From: Ruania zhangjianzhongii
Lineage (GTDB): Bacteria; Actinomycetota; Actinomycetes; Actinomycetales; Beutenbergiaceae
Direction: 5' to 3'
Assembly: GCF_008000995.1 (NCBI RefSeq)
Contig: NZ_CP042828.1
Coordinates: 1,922,001 to 1,986,000, forward strand
Length of the DNA stretch: 64,000 nucleotides
The translations under genes were made by a program, and so were the position numbers. This document shows, in pieces, positions 9,201 through 17,554 of the stretch. The notes under the pieces are model-generated. The model had not been told where the DNA came from. It saw only the letters and a list, made by a program, of their open reading frames with translations, and did no database searches. Numbering within the stretch: position 1 is the stretch's first letter; each line of letters begins with the position of its first letter.

Positions 9201-10418
9201 ATGGCAACGAACCGAGCAGTCGCGTACAAGGGACCGGGCAAGGTCGAGATCCAGGACATCCCTTACCCCGAGTTCGAGCTCAAGGACGGACCAGGTGTCA
9301 ACCCGGCGAACGTCGGGCGCAAGGTACCGCACGGCGTGATTCTGAAGACGGTCGCGACCAACATCTGTGGCTCGGACCAGCACATGGTGCGCGGCCGCAC
9401 CACGGCACCGGCCGACCTCGTCCTCGGCCACGAGATCACCGGCGAGGTCATCGAGCTCGGGTCAGACGTGGAGACCCTGCAGGTCGGTGACATCGTCTCC
9501 GTGCCGTTCAACATCGCTTGCGGGCGGTGTAAGAACTGCAAGGAGCGCAAGACCGGTGTCTGCTTGAACGTCAACCCGGACGGGTACGGCAGTGCCTACG
9601 GCTACGTGGACATGGGTGGTTGGGTCGGTGGCCAGGCCGAGTACGTGCTGGTGCCCTACGCGGACTTCAACGTGCTGAAGTTCCCGGACCGGGACCAGGC
9701 GCTGGCGAAGATGATGGACCTGACCATGCTCTCGGACATCTTTCCCACCGGTTTCCACGGCTGCGTCAGTGCCGGCGTCGGCGTCGGTTCCACGGTCTAC
9801 ATCGCCGGTGCAGGACCGGTCGGGCTGGCCGCTGCGACCGGCGCGTTCCTGCTCGGTGCCGCCGTGGTGATCGTCGGCGACATGAACGCCAAGCGGTTGG
9901 AGAAGGCCGCCGCCTTCGGCTGCGAGACCATCGACCTGACCAAGGGCGAACCGGCTGAGCAGATCGAGCAGATCCTCGGCGAACCGGAGGTGGAGTGCGC
10001 AGTGGACGCGGTCGGGTTCGAGGCTCATGGCCACGGTGCGGACGCAGGCACGGAGAAGCCGGCCACCGTGCTCAACTCGCTGATGGACATCACCGGCTCC
10101 GGTGGGTCGCTGGGCATCATCGGCCTGTACGTCACCGGTGACCCGGGTGCCAGCACGGAGGCCGCGAAGAAGGGCTCGCTGTCCCTGAGCCTGGGCACCG
10201 GCTGGGCCAAGTCGTTGGCCTTCGTCACCGGTCAGTGCCCGGTGATGAAGTACCACCGCGGCCTGATGAACGCCATCCTGCACGACCGGGTGAACATCGG
10301 GAAGAACGTGAACGCCACGGCGATCAGCCTGGACGAGGCGCCGGCCGGCTACGCCGACTTCGACTCCGGTACGGCGGTGAAGTACGTCCTCAACCCGAAC
10401 GGATACCTGGACAGCTGA
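9201..10418 (+). CDS. fdhA: Glutathione-independent formaldehyde dehydrogenase
   Basis: A 405-residue zinc-dependent medium-chain dehydrogenase, the size of the Pseudomonas putida type formaldehyde dehydrogenase that uses a tightly held NAD and needs no thiol cofactor. Visible signs: catalytic zinc ligands in NICGSDQH and GHEITGEV, the structural zinc cysteines in CGRCKNCKERKTGVC, and the Rossmann motif in YIAGAGPVGLAAA. The insertion with GYGSAYGYVDMGGWVGGQAEYV is typical of this subgroup. ATG 9201 follows AAGGAG at a good distance; the longer open frame back to 9012 is not coding in character. It probably detoxifies formaldehyde. Related formaldehyde dismutases are an alternative. Confidence 0.9.
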   Translation: MATNRAVAYKGPGKVEIQDIPYPEFELKDGPGVNPANVGRKVPHGVILKTVATNICGSDQHMVRGRTTAPADLVLGHEITGEVIELGSDVETLQVGDIVSVPFNIACGRCKNCKERKTGVCLNVNPDGYGSAYGYVDMGGWVGGQAEYVLVPYADFNVLKFPDRDQALAKMMDLTMLSDIFPTGFHGCVSAGVGVGSTVYIAGAGPVGLAAATGAFLLGAAVVIVGDMNAKRLEKAAAFGCETIDLTKGEPAEQIEQILGEPEVECAVDAVGFEAHGHGADAGTEKPATVLNSLMDITGSGGSLGIIGLYVTGDPGASTEAAKKGSLSLSLGTGWAKSLAFVTGQCPVMKYHRGLMNAILHDRVNIGKNVNATAISLDEAPAGYADFDSGTAVKYVLNPNGYLDS

Positions 10419-10424
10419 GGATGT

Positions 10425-10505
10425 GACGGCAGTCGCCGGGTATCCAGGCGTTCCTCGGTGAGGTCATCACCGTCGCGCGGGACCAGATACCCGGCGGCTG
10501 CCGTC
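10425..10505. repeat. Long inverted repeat with a nested hairpin
   Basis: Two 20-base arms (10425-10444 and 10486-10505) pair along their full length with one G-T wobble. The 41-base loop contains a second hairpin, CGGTGA/TCACCG (10456-10472). The element starts 7 bases after the fdhA stop. No T run follows. It may end fdhA transcription, or be a small palindromic repeat of the REP/MITE kind. It is not related in sequence to the palindrome at 28197. Confidence 0.75.
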
Positions 10506-10585
10506 GTGTCCGGCGGGCAGGCTATCCTGGGCCTCACCTGAGCCGTTCTGCGCACTGAGGGAGAGCCAGGTCACGTCGTGGTGGT

Positions 10586-10615
10586 TTGCCCCATCTGCCC
10601 TGCCTCGCGTAATCT
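10586..10615 (+). promoter_or_regulatory. Promoter of the rplU-rpmA operon
   Basis: TTGCCC at 10586-10591 and TAATCT at 10610-10615 are separated by 18 bases, a good match to a housekeeping actinobacterial promoter. It leaves a leader of about 115 bases before rplU, rich in GC and able to fold, which may take part in ribosomal-protein feedback; no known L21 leader motif was recognised. Confidence 0.6.
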
Positions 10616-10734
10616 TGGACGGCGGTGCCCCAGTGCACCGCTGCCTGTGCGCGCCGAACGGCGTGGGCTCATGTCTGCGGCTCTGCCGCTTCGATGCGAG
10701 CGCGCGGGTGCCCAGATCAACGCGAGCGACAGAG

Positions 10735-11055
10735 ATGAGCAAGAACGTGGTGTACGCGATCGTCAAGGCCGGCGGCCGTCAGGAGAAGGTGTCCGTCGGC
10801 GACATCGTCGTCGTGGACCGAGTGAGTTCCGACGCCGGCGAGTCCGTAGAGCTCAAGCCCGTTCTGCTGGTCGACGGGGAGAAGGTGACCTCGGACGCCG
10901 ACGCGCTGGCCAAGGTCACCGTGACCGCCGAGGTGGTGCGGGACGAGAAGGGCCCGAAGATCTCCATCGTCAAGTACAAGAACAAGACCGGCTACCGCAA
11001 GCGTCAGGGTCACCGTCAGCAGCTGACCCGCCTGAAGGTCACCGGCATCAGCTGA
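10735..11055 (+). CDS. rplU: 50S ribosomal protein L21 (bL21)
   Basis: A 106-residue protein with the standard bL21 sequence: [18 protein letters not shown] at the start and the [12 protein letters not shown] segment near the C-terminus that binds 23S rRNA. It is the first gene of the conserved rplU-rpmA-obgE-proB run. ATG 10735 is used here; many relatives begin at the equivalent of GTG 10750 (VYAIV), so the first five residues are uncertain. Confidence 0.97.
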   Translation: MSKNVVYAIVKAGGRQEKVSVGDIVVVDRVSSDAGESVELKPVLLVDGEKVTSDADALAKVTVTAEVVRDEKGPKISIVKYKNKTGYRKRQGHRQQLTRLKVTGIS

Positions 11056-11101
11056 GCCGACTGTCAGCTCAGACCAGCTTCTTAGAGACGAAAGGGCCAC
11101 C

Positions 11102-11359
11102 ATGGCAACGAAGAAGGGCGCAAGCTCCTCCAAGAACGGGCGCGATTCCAATGCACAGCGCCTCGGCGTCAAGCGCTTCGGCGGCGAGCGGGTGAAGGCG
11201 GGCGAGATCATCGTGCGCCAGCGGGGCACGCACTTCCACCCGGGCAACCACGTGGGCCGCGGCGGGGACGACACCCTGTTCGCCCTCGAGGGTGGCGCCG
11301 TGCAGTTCGGCTCCCGCCGGGGCCGCAAGGTCGTGGACATCGTTCTGGCCGACGCCTGA
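11102..11359 (+). CDS. rpmA: 50S ribosomal protein L27 (bL27)
   Basis: An 85-residue protein. The N-terminal [16 protein letters not shown] tail, which reaches the peptidyl-transferase centre in the ribosome, and the [20 protein letters not shown] core are typical. It begins MAT, so it lacks the cleavable N-terminal extension found in Firmicutes. AAAGGG precedes the start. It is co-transcribed with rplU, 46 bases upstream. Confidence 0.98.
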   Translation: MATKKGASSSKNGRDSNAQRLGVKRFGGERVKAGEIIVRQRGTHFHPGNHVGRGGDDTLFALEGGAVQFGSRRGRKVVDIVLADA

Positions 11360-11372
11360 GTTTTAGTACCTC

Positions 11373-11419
11373 CGGCGGGGGCGCAGCGGCGAGACGTCGC
11401 TGGGCCCCCGCCGTTTTTT
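11373..11419 (+). terminator. Rho-independent terminator after rpmA
   Basis: A GC-rich stem (CGGCGGGGGC at 11373-11382 with GCCCCCGCCG at 11404-11413) is followed directly by six T. This is the best intrinsic terminator in the window and separates the ribosomal-protein pair from obgE. Confidence 0.9.
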
Positions 11420-11485
11420 CTATCGTCGCCTCCTGGGTAGCCGTCGTCGGCCGAGCAGGTGGGCACTCTCACCGGAGGTGAGGAG

Positions 11486-12985
11486 ATGACCAGCTTCGTC
11501 GACCGCGTGCTGCTGCACGCGCATGGGGGCGATGGTGGGAATGGCTGTGCCTCGGTGCGACGAGAGAAGTTCAAGCCGCTCGGCGGACCGGACGGCGCCA
11601 ACGGCGGGTCCGGCGGAGACGTCGTGCTCGTCGTGGACCCGCAGACCACCACCCTGCTCGACTACCACCACGCTCCGCACCGGCGCGCCACCAGCGGTAC
11701 CCAGGGCGCCGGTGACATGCGGACCGGGCGTAACGGTGAGGACCTGGAGCTCGCCGTCCCGGACGGCACTGTGGTCAAGGACGGCCGCGGGAACGTCCTG
11801 GCCGACCTGGTCGGTGCCGGCAGCAGGTTCGTGGCCGCACAGGGCGGGCGCGGCGGGCTGGGGAACGCGGCGCTGGCGTCCCCACGCCGCAAGGCCCCCG
11901 GGTTCGCGCTGCTCGGCGAGCCCGGCCAGGAGCACGATCTGGTGCTCGAGCTGAAGACCGTCGCCGATGTCGCCCTGGTCGGGTATCCCAGCGCCGGAAA
12001 GTCATCTCTGGTTGCGGCGCTCTCGGCGGCACGGCCGAAGATCGCCGACTACCCGTTCACCACGCTGGTGCCCAACCTCGGCGTGGTGCAGGCCGGTGAG
12101 CAGCGGTTCACCGTGGCCGACGTCCCTGGTCTGATCCCCGGCGCCAGCGAGGGCAAGGGCCTCGGTCTGGAGTTCCTCCGGCACATCGAACGGTGCGCGG
12201 TGATCGTGCACGTCCTCGACTGCGCCACCCTGGAGCCCGGGCGTGACCCGATCAGCGACCTGGACGTGATCGAGGCTGAGCTGGCCGCCTACGCCGCGGA
12301 CCTGGAGATCAGCGGCGGGCGCACGCCACTGACCGAACGCCCGCAGCTGGTGGTGCTGAACAAGATCGACGTACCCGAGGCCCGCGATCTCGCCGAGCTG
12401 GTGCGTCCCGATCTGGAGGCGCGTGGCCTGCGCGTCCTGGAGATCTCGACGGCGTCCCACGAGGGGCTCCGCCCGCTCACCTTCGCCCTCGCCGAGCTGG
12501 TGCAGACCGCTCGGGAAGCCGAACCCGCCCCGGACCCGACCCGGATCGTGATGCGCCCGAAGGCGGCCGGCGATGCCGGGTTCACCGTGACCCGGCGGAG
12601 CACCGACCACGTGTACTACCTGGTGCGCGGAGACAAACCAGAACGCTGGGTGCGCCAGACCAACTTTGCTAACGACGAGGCGGTGGGCTACCTCGCCGAC
12701 CGGCTCGCCCGGATCGGTGTCGAGCAGAAGCTGTTCGCCGCCGGCGCCCAGGCGGGGGACGAGGTGGTGATCGGCGACGGCCCGAACGGTGTGGTCTTCG
12801 ACTGGGAGCCCACCATGTCGACCGGGGCGGAGCTGCTCGGTGGTCCTCGGGGCAGCGACCTGCGGCTGGAGGAGCGCCACCGGCCCACCCGTTCCGAGAA
12901 GCGGGAACAGTTCCACGAGCGGATGGACGCCAAGGCCGCCGCCCGGGATGAACTGTGGGCCGAAGGCGAGGACTCCGGCTCGTGA
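11486..12985 (+). CDS. obgE: GTPase ObgE/CgtA
   Basis: A 499-residue essential GTPase that acts in 50S ribosome assembly and stress responses. Three domains are seen: the glycine-rich Obg fold (about 1-158, with HGGDGGNG and GGSGGDV), the G domain with the Walker [10 protein letters not shown], switch segment [19 protein letters not shown] and NKID, and a C-terminal OCT domain (about 350-430) followed by an acidic/charged tail. ATG 11486 has GGAGGTGAGGAG just upstream. Its stop overlaps the GTG of proB by four bases, so the two are translationally coupled. Confidence 0.97.
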   Translation: MTSFVDRVLLHAHGGDGGNGCASVRREKFKPLGGPDGANGGSGGDVVLVVDPQTTTLLDYHHAPHRRATSGTQGAGDMRTGRNGEDLELAVPDGTVVKDGRGNVLADLVGAGSRFVAAQGGRGGLGNAALASPRRKAPGFALLGEPGQEHDLVLELKTVADVALVGYPSAGKSSLVAALSAARPKIADYPFTTLVPNLGVVQAGEQRFTVADVPGLIPGASEGKGLGLEFLRHIERCAVIVHVLDCATLEPGRDPISDLDVIEAELAAYAADLEISGGRTPLTERPQLVVLNKIDVPEARDLAELVRPDLEARGLRVLEISTASHEGLRPLTFALAELVQTAREAEPAPDPTRIVMRPKAAGDAGFTVTRRSTDHVYYLVRGDKPERWVRQTNFANDEAVGYLADRLARIGVEQKLFAAGAQAGDEVVIGDGPNGVVFDWEPTMSTGAELLGGPRGSDLRLEERHRPTRSEKREQFHERMDAKAAARDELWAEGEDSGS

Positions 12986-14145
12986 CCGTGACCGACCGGA
13001 CAGCTCTGGCCGACCCGGCCCGTGCCCGCCGGCTCGTGGTCAAGGTGGGATCCTCCTCCTTGACCGACGAGGTGGGGCGGCTGGACGTGGTCAAGCTCAC
13101 CCGCCTGACGGACGTCCTCGCTCGCCGGATCGAGGCGGGTAGCCAGGTGACCCTGGTCTCTTCCGGCGCTATCGCCTCGGCGCTGACGGTGCTCGGGCTG
13201 CCCGGCCGGCCTCGGGACCTGTCCATGGCGCAGGCCGCAGCGTCGGTGGGCCAAGGGCTGCTGATGGCGCACTACACGCGCGCGTTCGCGAGCCATCGCC
13301 TGCATGTGGGGCAGGTGCTGCTCACTGTGGAGGACGTGATCCGGCGCAGCCACTACCGCAATGCCCAGAGCGCCCTGAACCGGCTGCTGGACCTCGGCGT
13401 GGTGCCGATCGTGAATGAGAACGATGCTGTGGCCACCCACGAGATCCGGTTCGGTGACAACGACCGGCTCGCGGCGCTGGTCTCTCACCTGACCCGGGCG
13501 GACGCCCTGCTGCTGCTGACCGATGTGGACGCCCTCTACGACGGCCCACCTTCCCGGCCGGGCAGCGCCCGGGTGCCGGTGGTGGCCAGCACCGCTGATC
13601 TCGACGGTCTGGAGATCACCGCACCTGGCAGCCGGCTGGGCACCGGCGGGATGGTGACCAAGGTGGAGGCGGCCCGGATCGCTACCGGTTCCGGGATCCC
13701 CGTGGTCCTCTCCAGTGCCGAGAACGCTGCTGCGGTGCTCGACGGTGCGGACCTGGGAACCTGGTTCGCACCCACCGGGCGCCGGATCCGCACGCGCCGG
13801 CTGTGGCTGGCACATGCCGCCCACACCCGTGGCCGGGTGATCCTCGACGACGGGGCGGTGGACGCGATCACCGTGGGGAAGAAGTCGCTGCTCGCGGCAG
13901 GAGTGACCGGGGTGGAAGGCGACTTCGAGGTCGGCGACCCGGTCGACCTGGCCGATACCCGCGGCGTGGTGGTGGCCCGCGGTCTGGTGGCCTACTCCGC
14001 CGAGGAGCTGCCCGAGCGGATGGGGCGTACCTCCGCGCAGCTGCGGGACGCGTTCGGGGACGGGAACGACCGCGAGGTGGTGCACCGGGATGACCTGGTA
14101 GCGGTGCGTGAGCCGCGCCGGATGGGGAGTTCTGCCGCCCGGTGA
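12982..14145 (+). CDS. proB: Glutamate 5-kinase
   Basis: A 387-residue enzyme for the first step of proline synthesis, phosphorylating glutamate with ATP. The amino-acid kinase domain (about 10-260) shows [22 protein letters not shown], the NENDAVAT glutamate-site loop and the [15 protein letters not shown] segment. A C-terminal PUA domain (about 285-365) is present, as in the E. coli enzyme. Start GTG 12982 overlaps the obgE stop. Its usual partner proA lies 12.7 kb downstream, because a block of other genes sits between them. Confidence 0.97.
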   Translation: MTVTDRTALADPARARRLVVKVGSSSLTDEVGRLDVVKLTRLTDVLARRIEAGSQVTLVSSGAIASALTVLGLPGRPRDLSMAQAAASVGQGLLMAHYTRAFASHRLHVGQVLLTVEDVIRRSHYRNAQSALNRLLDLGVVPIVNENDAVATHEIRFGDNDRLAALVSHLTRADALLLLTDVDALYDGPPSRPGSARVPVVASTADLDGLEITAPGSRLGTGGMVTKVEAARIATGSGIPVVLSSAENAAAVLDGADLGTWFAPTGRRIRTRRLWLAHAAHTRGRVILDDGAVDAITVGKKSLLAAGVTGVEGDFEVGDPVDLADTRGVVVARGLVAYSAEELPERMGRTSAQLRDAFGDGNDREVVHRDDLVAVREPRRMGSSAAR

Positions 14146-14164
14146 GCGGGCGCGAGGTGGCAGG

Positions 14165-15097
14165 ATGGCGGCCATGCCTGCCGTGACCCTCGCCGACGAC
14201 GACCTTTCCGAGGTGGTGCAGGCGGCGGACGCCGTCGCGATCCGCAGCCAGCGAGCCTTCATCTGGAGCATGCGGCTGCACTACACGCTGCTGGTGGTGG
14301 CTGCCGCTTGCGGCTCGTTCGCCTTCATCATCCCGGGGACCGATGCCGACGCTGTGGCCATCCTCGGTGCCCTCTGCTTCGGTACCAGCCTGATGCTGCG
14401 GGTGTACCGGAGCACGAAGGACTCCGAGACGCAGTGGCTCACTGCGCGCGCCGTGGCGGAGTCCACCAAGGGGGACAGCTGGCGCTACGCCGTCGGTGGC
14501 ACGCCCTACCCGGAGGAGATGGACGCCCGATCGGCCCGCCGGTTGTTCCTGGAACGTCAGCAGGACGAGATCCTCGACCTGGGGGTCACTCTCGCGGACC
14601 AGGGCGCCGACCTGGCGTATCTCACCCCGGCGATGAAAAGGCTGCGCGCTGAGGACTTCGAGACCAGGCGGGAGTCGTATCTGACTGACCGGCTGGCCGA
14701 CCAGTTGCGGTGGTACGCGAGGAAGAGCCAGCAGCACACCACGCTGGCGGACCGGTGGTTCGTGGGCATGCTGCTGGCGGAGGCCGCGGGCCTGGCCTCC
14801 GCAGTGGTCAAGGCGGCCGGACTGCTTGACCTGGACCTGCTGGGCATCTTCGCGGCGATGGCGTCGGCCTTCGGCGCCTGGAACCAGATGCGCCAGCACC
14901 GCCGCACTGCGGGTGCCTACCGGCGCACCGCCGCCACGCTGGCCACGCTGCTCGCCGGGGCGCGGGAGGACCTCACCGAGGAGGTGTGGCCGGCGTTCGT
15001 GGATCGTGCGGAGCGGCTGATGGGCGATGAGCTGTCCGCCTGGCAGACACTCCGGCTGGCCGAGGCGGGGCGTAACAGCGACGAGTCTGCTGCATGA
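14165..15097 (+). CDS. SLATT-family 2TM membrane protein (DUF4231-like)
   Basis: A 310-residue membrane protein with two copies of the helical-pair layout known from SMODS and SLOG-associating 2TM (SLATT) effector families. The first half has membrane helices near 38-56 and 62-80, followed by an AESTKGDSWRYAVGGTPYP segment like SLATT_3. The second half has YLTDRLADQLRWYARKSQQH before another helix pair near 200-240, like SLATT_1. Such proteins are thought to be pore-forming or membrane effectors triggered by nucleotide signals. ATG 14165 is chosen; ATG 14174 is an alternative. It starts a three-gene run with the SLOG gene 37 bases downstream. Confidence 0.78.
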   Translation: MAAMPAVTLADDDLSEVVQAADAVAIRSQRAFIWSMRLHYTLLVVAAACGSFAFIIPGTDADAVAILGALCFGTSLMLRVYRSTKDSETQWLTARAVAESTKGDSWRYAVGGTPYPEEMDARSARRLFLERQQDEILDLGVTLADQGADLAYLTPAMKRLRAEDFETRRESYLTDRLADQLRWYARKSQQHTTLADRWFVGMLLAEAAGLASAVVKAAGLLDLDLLGIFAAMASAFGAWNQMRQHRRTAGAYRRTAATLATLLAGAREDLTEEVWPAFVDRAERLMGDELSAWQTLRLAEAGRNSDESAA

Positions 15098-15134
15098 GCG
15101 AGGCACCGCAGGGCGTGTGCACGAGGAGCACAGC

Positions 15135-15665
15135 ATGAGCGCGAGGAGCGCCCGCGTCGGTACACGGAGGGACCCGGTCCGCATCGCCGTCACCGGGCAC
15201 CGGTCCTTCGACGCCGCCGCCACCGCCTACATCACCGCCCGAGTGGGTGAAGTGCTCGATGAGGCCGTCGCCGGAGGCCGCCCGGCCCGGGTGGTGACCA
15301 GCCTGGCCGAGGGTGCGGACCAGCTCGTCGCTGCGGCGGCGGTGCAGCGCGGTATCCCGGTCGAGGTGATCATCCCGTCCGCCGGGTACGCCGAGAGCCT
15401 GCCCGCAGCCCGGGACCGGCGCCAGTACGCCGAGCTGCTCGCTCGTGCGGACTCCGTGCGCACTCTGGACCATCCGGAACCATCGCCGGCCGCGTACCGC
15501 GACGCCGGGATGGCGATGCTGGCCAACGCCGACCTGCTGATCGCCGTCTGGGACAGCGAACCGGCCCGCGGTGTGGGCGGGTCGGCCGAGATCGTCGCTC
15601 GTGCCCGCGAGCTCAGCCTTGACCTGCAGGTGATCTGGCCCCCCGGCTATCATCGGCCACGCTGA
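15135..15665 (+). CDS. SLOG-superfamily nucleotide-sensing protein
   Basis: A 176-residue Rossmann-like protein of the SMF/DprA-LOG (SLOG) superfamily. The VTGHR motif at residues 19-23, the TSLAEGADQLVA segment, and DLLIAVWDSEPARGVGGSAEIV near the C-terminus are the usual sites of this fold for binding or cleaving a nucleotide ligand. SLOG proteins next to SLATT genes are predicted sensors or processors of nucleotide signals in conflict systems. GAGGAG at 15123-15128 supports the ATG at 15135. It is 15 bases from the next gene, so all three are probably one operon. Confidence 0.78.
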   Translation: MSARSARVGTRRDPVRIAVTGHRSFDAAATAYITARVGEVLDEAVAGGRPARVVTSLAEGADQLVAAAAVQRGIPVEVIIPSAGYAESLPAARDRRQYAELLARADSVRTLDHPEPSPAAYRDAGMAMLANADLLIAVWDSEPARGVGGSAEIVARARELSLDLQVIWPPGYHRPR

Positions 15666-15680
15666 GACGGGGGAGTGGAC

Positions 15681-17504
15681 GTGACGCGAGTCCTGGCCAA
15701 GGTGAGCCTGATGCTGATGGTGTGCTGCGCCGTCGTGCTCGGAAACGCCCTTCCCGCGGCTGCGGACGAGACGCCGGTGTGGGAGCCGGGCCCGGAATGG
15801 GGTACGGCCGAGTACACCGAGCTGCCCGAATGGGCCGCCGCGACCGGGTGCGACGCAGGTGAGCAGTGGACCTGGACCTCCGATCAGGGTCAGATTGCCT
15901 GGCGGATCATTCCGTGTGCGGAATCCGGGGCGGCAATGGGTGCCGGAATGTGGGATGAGCCGACCGGCAGGGAGCTCGGCGACGCCTCGGTGTTTGACCA
16001 CTCCGACGATCGGGTGTGGTGGCTGCCCACCGACCAACAGATCGTCCGGCAGTGGGCGATGGACCAGGACCCGGAACGCGAGCACATCCTCGTGCGGGTA
16101 GCTGTCAGCTGCAGCAGCGACGCCGCGGCACAGTGCGCGCAGGAGTCCTCCTGGGTCAGTACCGAGATTGCCGCTGCGATGTCCGGAACACCCGCCGACA
16201 ACCGGTTCGACCTCACTCTGGTGTTCGTGCTGGCCTTTGTTGGCCCTGGAATGCTCTGGGCCCTGCTGGTCCTGCCCTGGCGGCTCATCCTCGCGCTCCT
16301 GCGCCCGCGCTACACCATCGGCGACCACCCGCCGCGCGTGCAGGACCTGACCACCGCAGTCCGCTGGGCGCGGGTCCGGCGATTCATCCGCCGAATCGCT
16401 TGGGGACTGGCGCTCGCCGGAGTGCTGCTGGGGCTCGGCTTCGCGATCACCGGCACTTCGGAGCAGGCGCTCGGGATCACCGCGATCGCCGCCCTGCTAG
16501 TCGGAGTGCTGGCGCTGGCCTACAAAGTGGCGCCGCCCCACCCGGTCGAGCGCGGGCGCAGCGTCGCACTGAACCGGACCGGCTGGCGTGGCGTGCTCGG
16601 CGTACTGCTCAGCTCCGTGGCCTACGCACTGCTGCCAGTGCTGATTGCCGTGTACCTGCTGGCGCTCGCCTACGACGAGATCATGCCGGGCTGGCCGGTC
16701 ACCACAGGCAGCCAGCTCGCCCAGCGACCGGAGCCGTTCGCGCGACTCTTCTACGGCTGGGGGGCCGACACGGGCACGATGTCGTTGGGCTTCATCTTCT
16801 TCGTGCTGCTTCCCGGGTTGATGGTGCTGTTCGCCCTGGATCTACTCGGCCAGCGCCTGCGCGCGGCCACAGTGGCGGACGCTCTCGCCCGGGACCGGCG
16901 CCCGCACTACCTGTACCTGCGCAGCTTCGACGAGGACACCCTGAAGATGCCGGGACTGCTCCGCCGCCGGGGTCTGATCGGCGCGCTCACCGTGTTTCGC
17001 AGGGTGCGGTTCGAGGAAGTGCTGGTCCGTCAGCTGTCGATGACCGGGCCGGTGATCGCGATCGCGCCGCCGGGGGCGAAGCTGCCACCGATCGGCGCGG
17101 CCCGGGCCAGCTTCAGCAACGATGAGTGGCAGGCGCATGTGGAGCACTACGCCCGCACCGCGCGGGCCGTGGTGCTCTCCGCCACCCCCCGGGAGGTGCG
17201 GGCCGGCTTCGGCTGGGAGATCGACCTGGTGGCCAACCGGATGGGCCACGGCCGGGTGATGGTGGTGCTCGGCCCCTGGTCCAAGCCGCAGCTGGTGAAC
17301 CGGTGGCGGCAGTTCTGCCAGGCGGTGGCGCATCTACCCCTGTTCACCCCGATGGCGATGACCTGGGTACCGGCCGGGGTGCAGCTGCTCGCGCACAGCG
17401 ACCGGCAGGGCTGGCGTGCCTGGGGAGCCCGCGGCCGCACCGACTGGACCTACACGATGGCCGTGGACCGGGCCACCCGGGAATACCTGCCGGACTGGTC
17501 CTGA
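15681..17504 (+). CDS. Multi-pass membrane protein with C-terminal YLRSF domain
   Basis: About 607 residues. An N-terminal signal peptide (residues 1-27, ending PAAADE) leads to an outside domain of about 150 residues with a few Cys and Trp. Four to five membrane helices follow, near 180-205, 232-275, 300-325 and 360-385. A cytoplasmic domain (about 405-560) has YLRSFDED (411-418), GPVIAIAPPGAKLPPIGAAR, and GFGWEIDLV near 508-516. I know this last pattern from uncharacterised membrane proteins; it may be a distant TIR/SLOG-like Rossmann fold with the Glu of WE as a catalytic candidate, but that is inference. GTG 15681 has GGGGGA 6 bases upstream. Confidence 0.72.
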   Translation: MTRVLAKVSLMLMVCCAVVLGNALPAAADETPVWEPGPEWGTAEYTELPEWAAATGCDAGEQWTWTSDQGQIAWRIIPCAESGAAMGAGMWDEPTGRELGDASVFDHSDDRVWWLPTDQQIVRQWAMDQDPEREHILVRVAVSCSSDAAAQCAQESSWVSTEIAAAMSGTPADNRFDLTLVFVLAFVGPGMLWALLVLPWRLILALLRPRYTIGDHPPRVQDLTTAVRWARVRRFIRRIAWGLALAGVLLGLGFAITGTSEQALGITAIAALLVGVLALAYKVAPPHPVERGRSVALNRTGWRGVLGVLLSSVAYALLPVLIAVYLLALAYDEIMPGWPVTTGSQLAQRPEPFARLFYGWGADTGTMSLGFIFFVLLPGLMVLFALDLLGQRLRAATVADALARDRRPHYLYLRSFDEDTLKMPGLLRRRGLIGALTVFRRVRFEEVLVRQLSMTGPVIAIAPPGAKLPPIGAARASFSNDEWQAHVEHYARTARAVVLSATPREVRAGFGWEIDLVANRMGHGRVMVVLGPWSKPQLVNRWRQFCQAVAHLPLFTPMAMTWVPAGVQLLAHSDRQGWRAWGARGRTDWTYTMAVDRATREYLPDWS

Positions 17505-17554
17505 GCCACAGCAGGGCTACGGTAGAAGAGATACTCCCGGACGGATGAGGAGAC

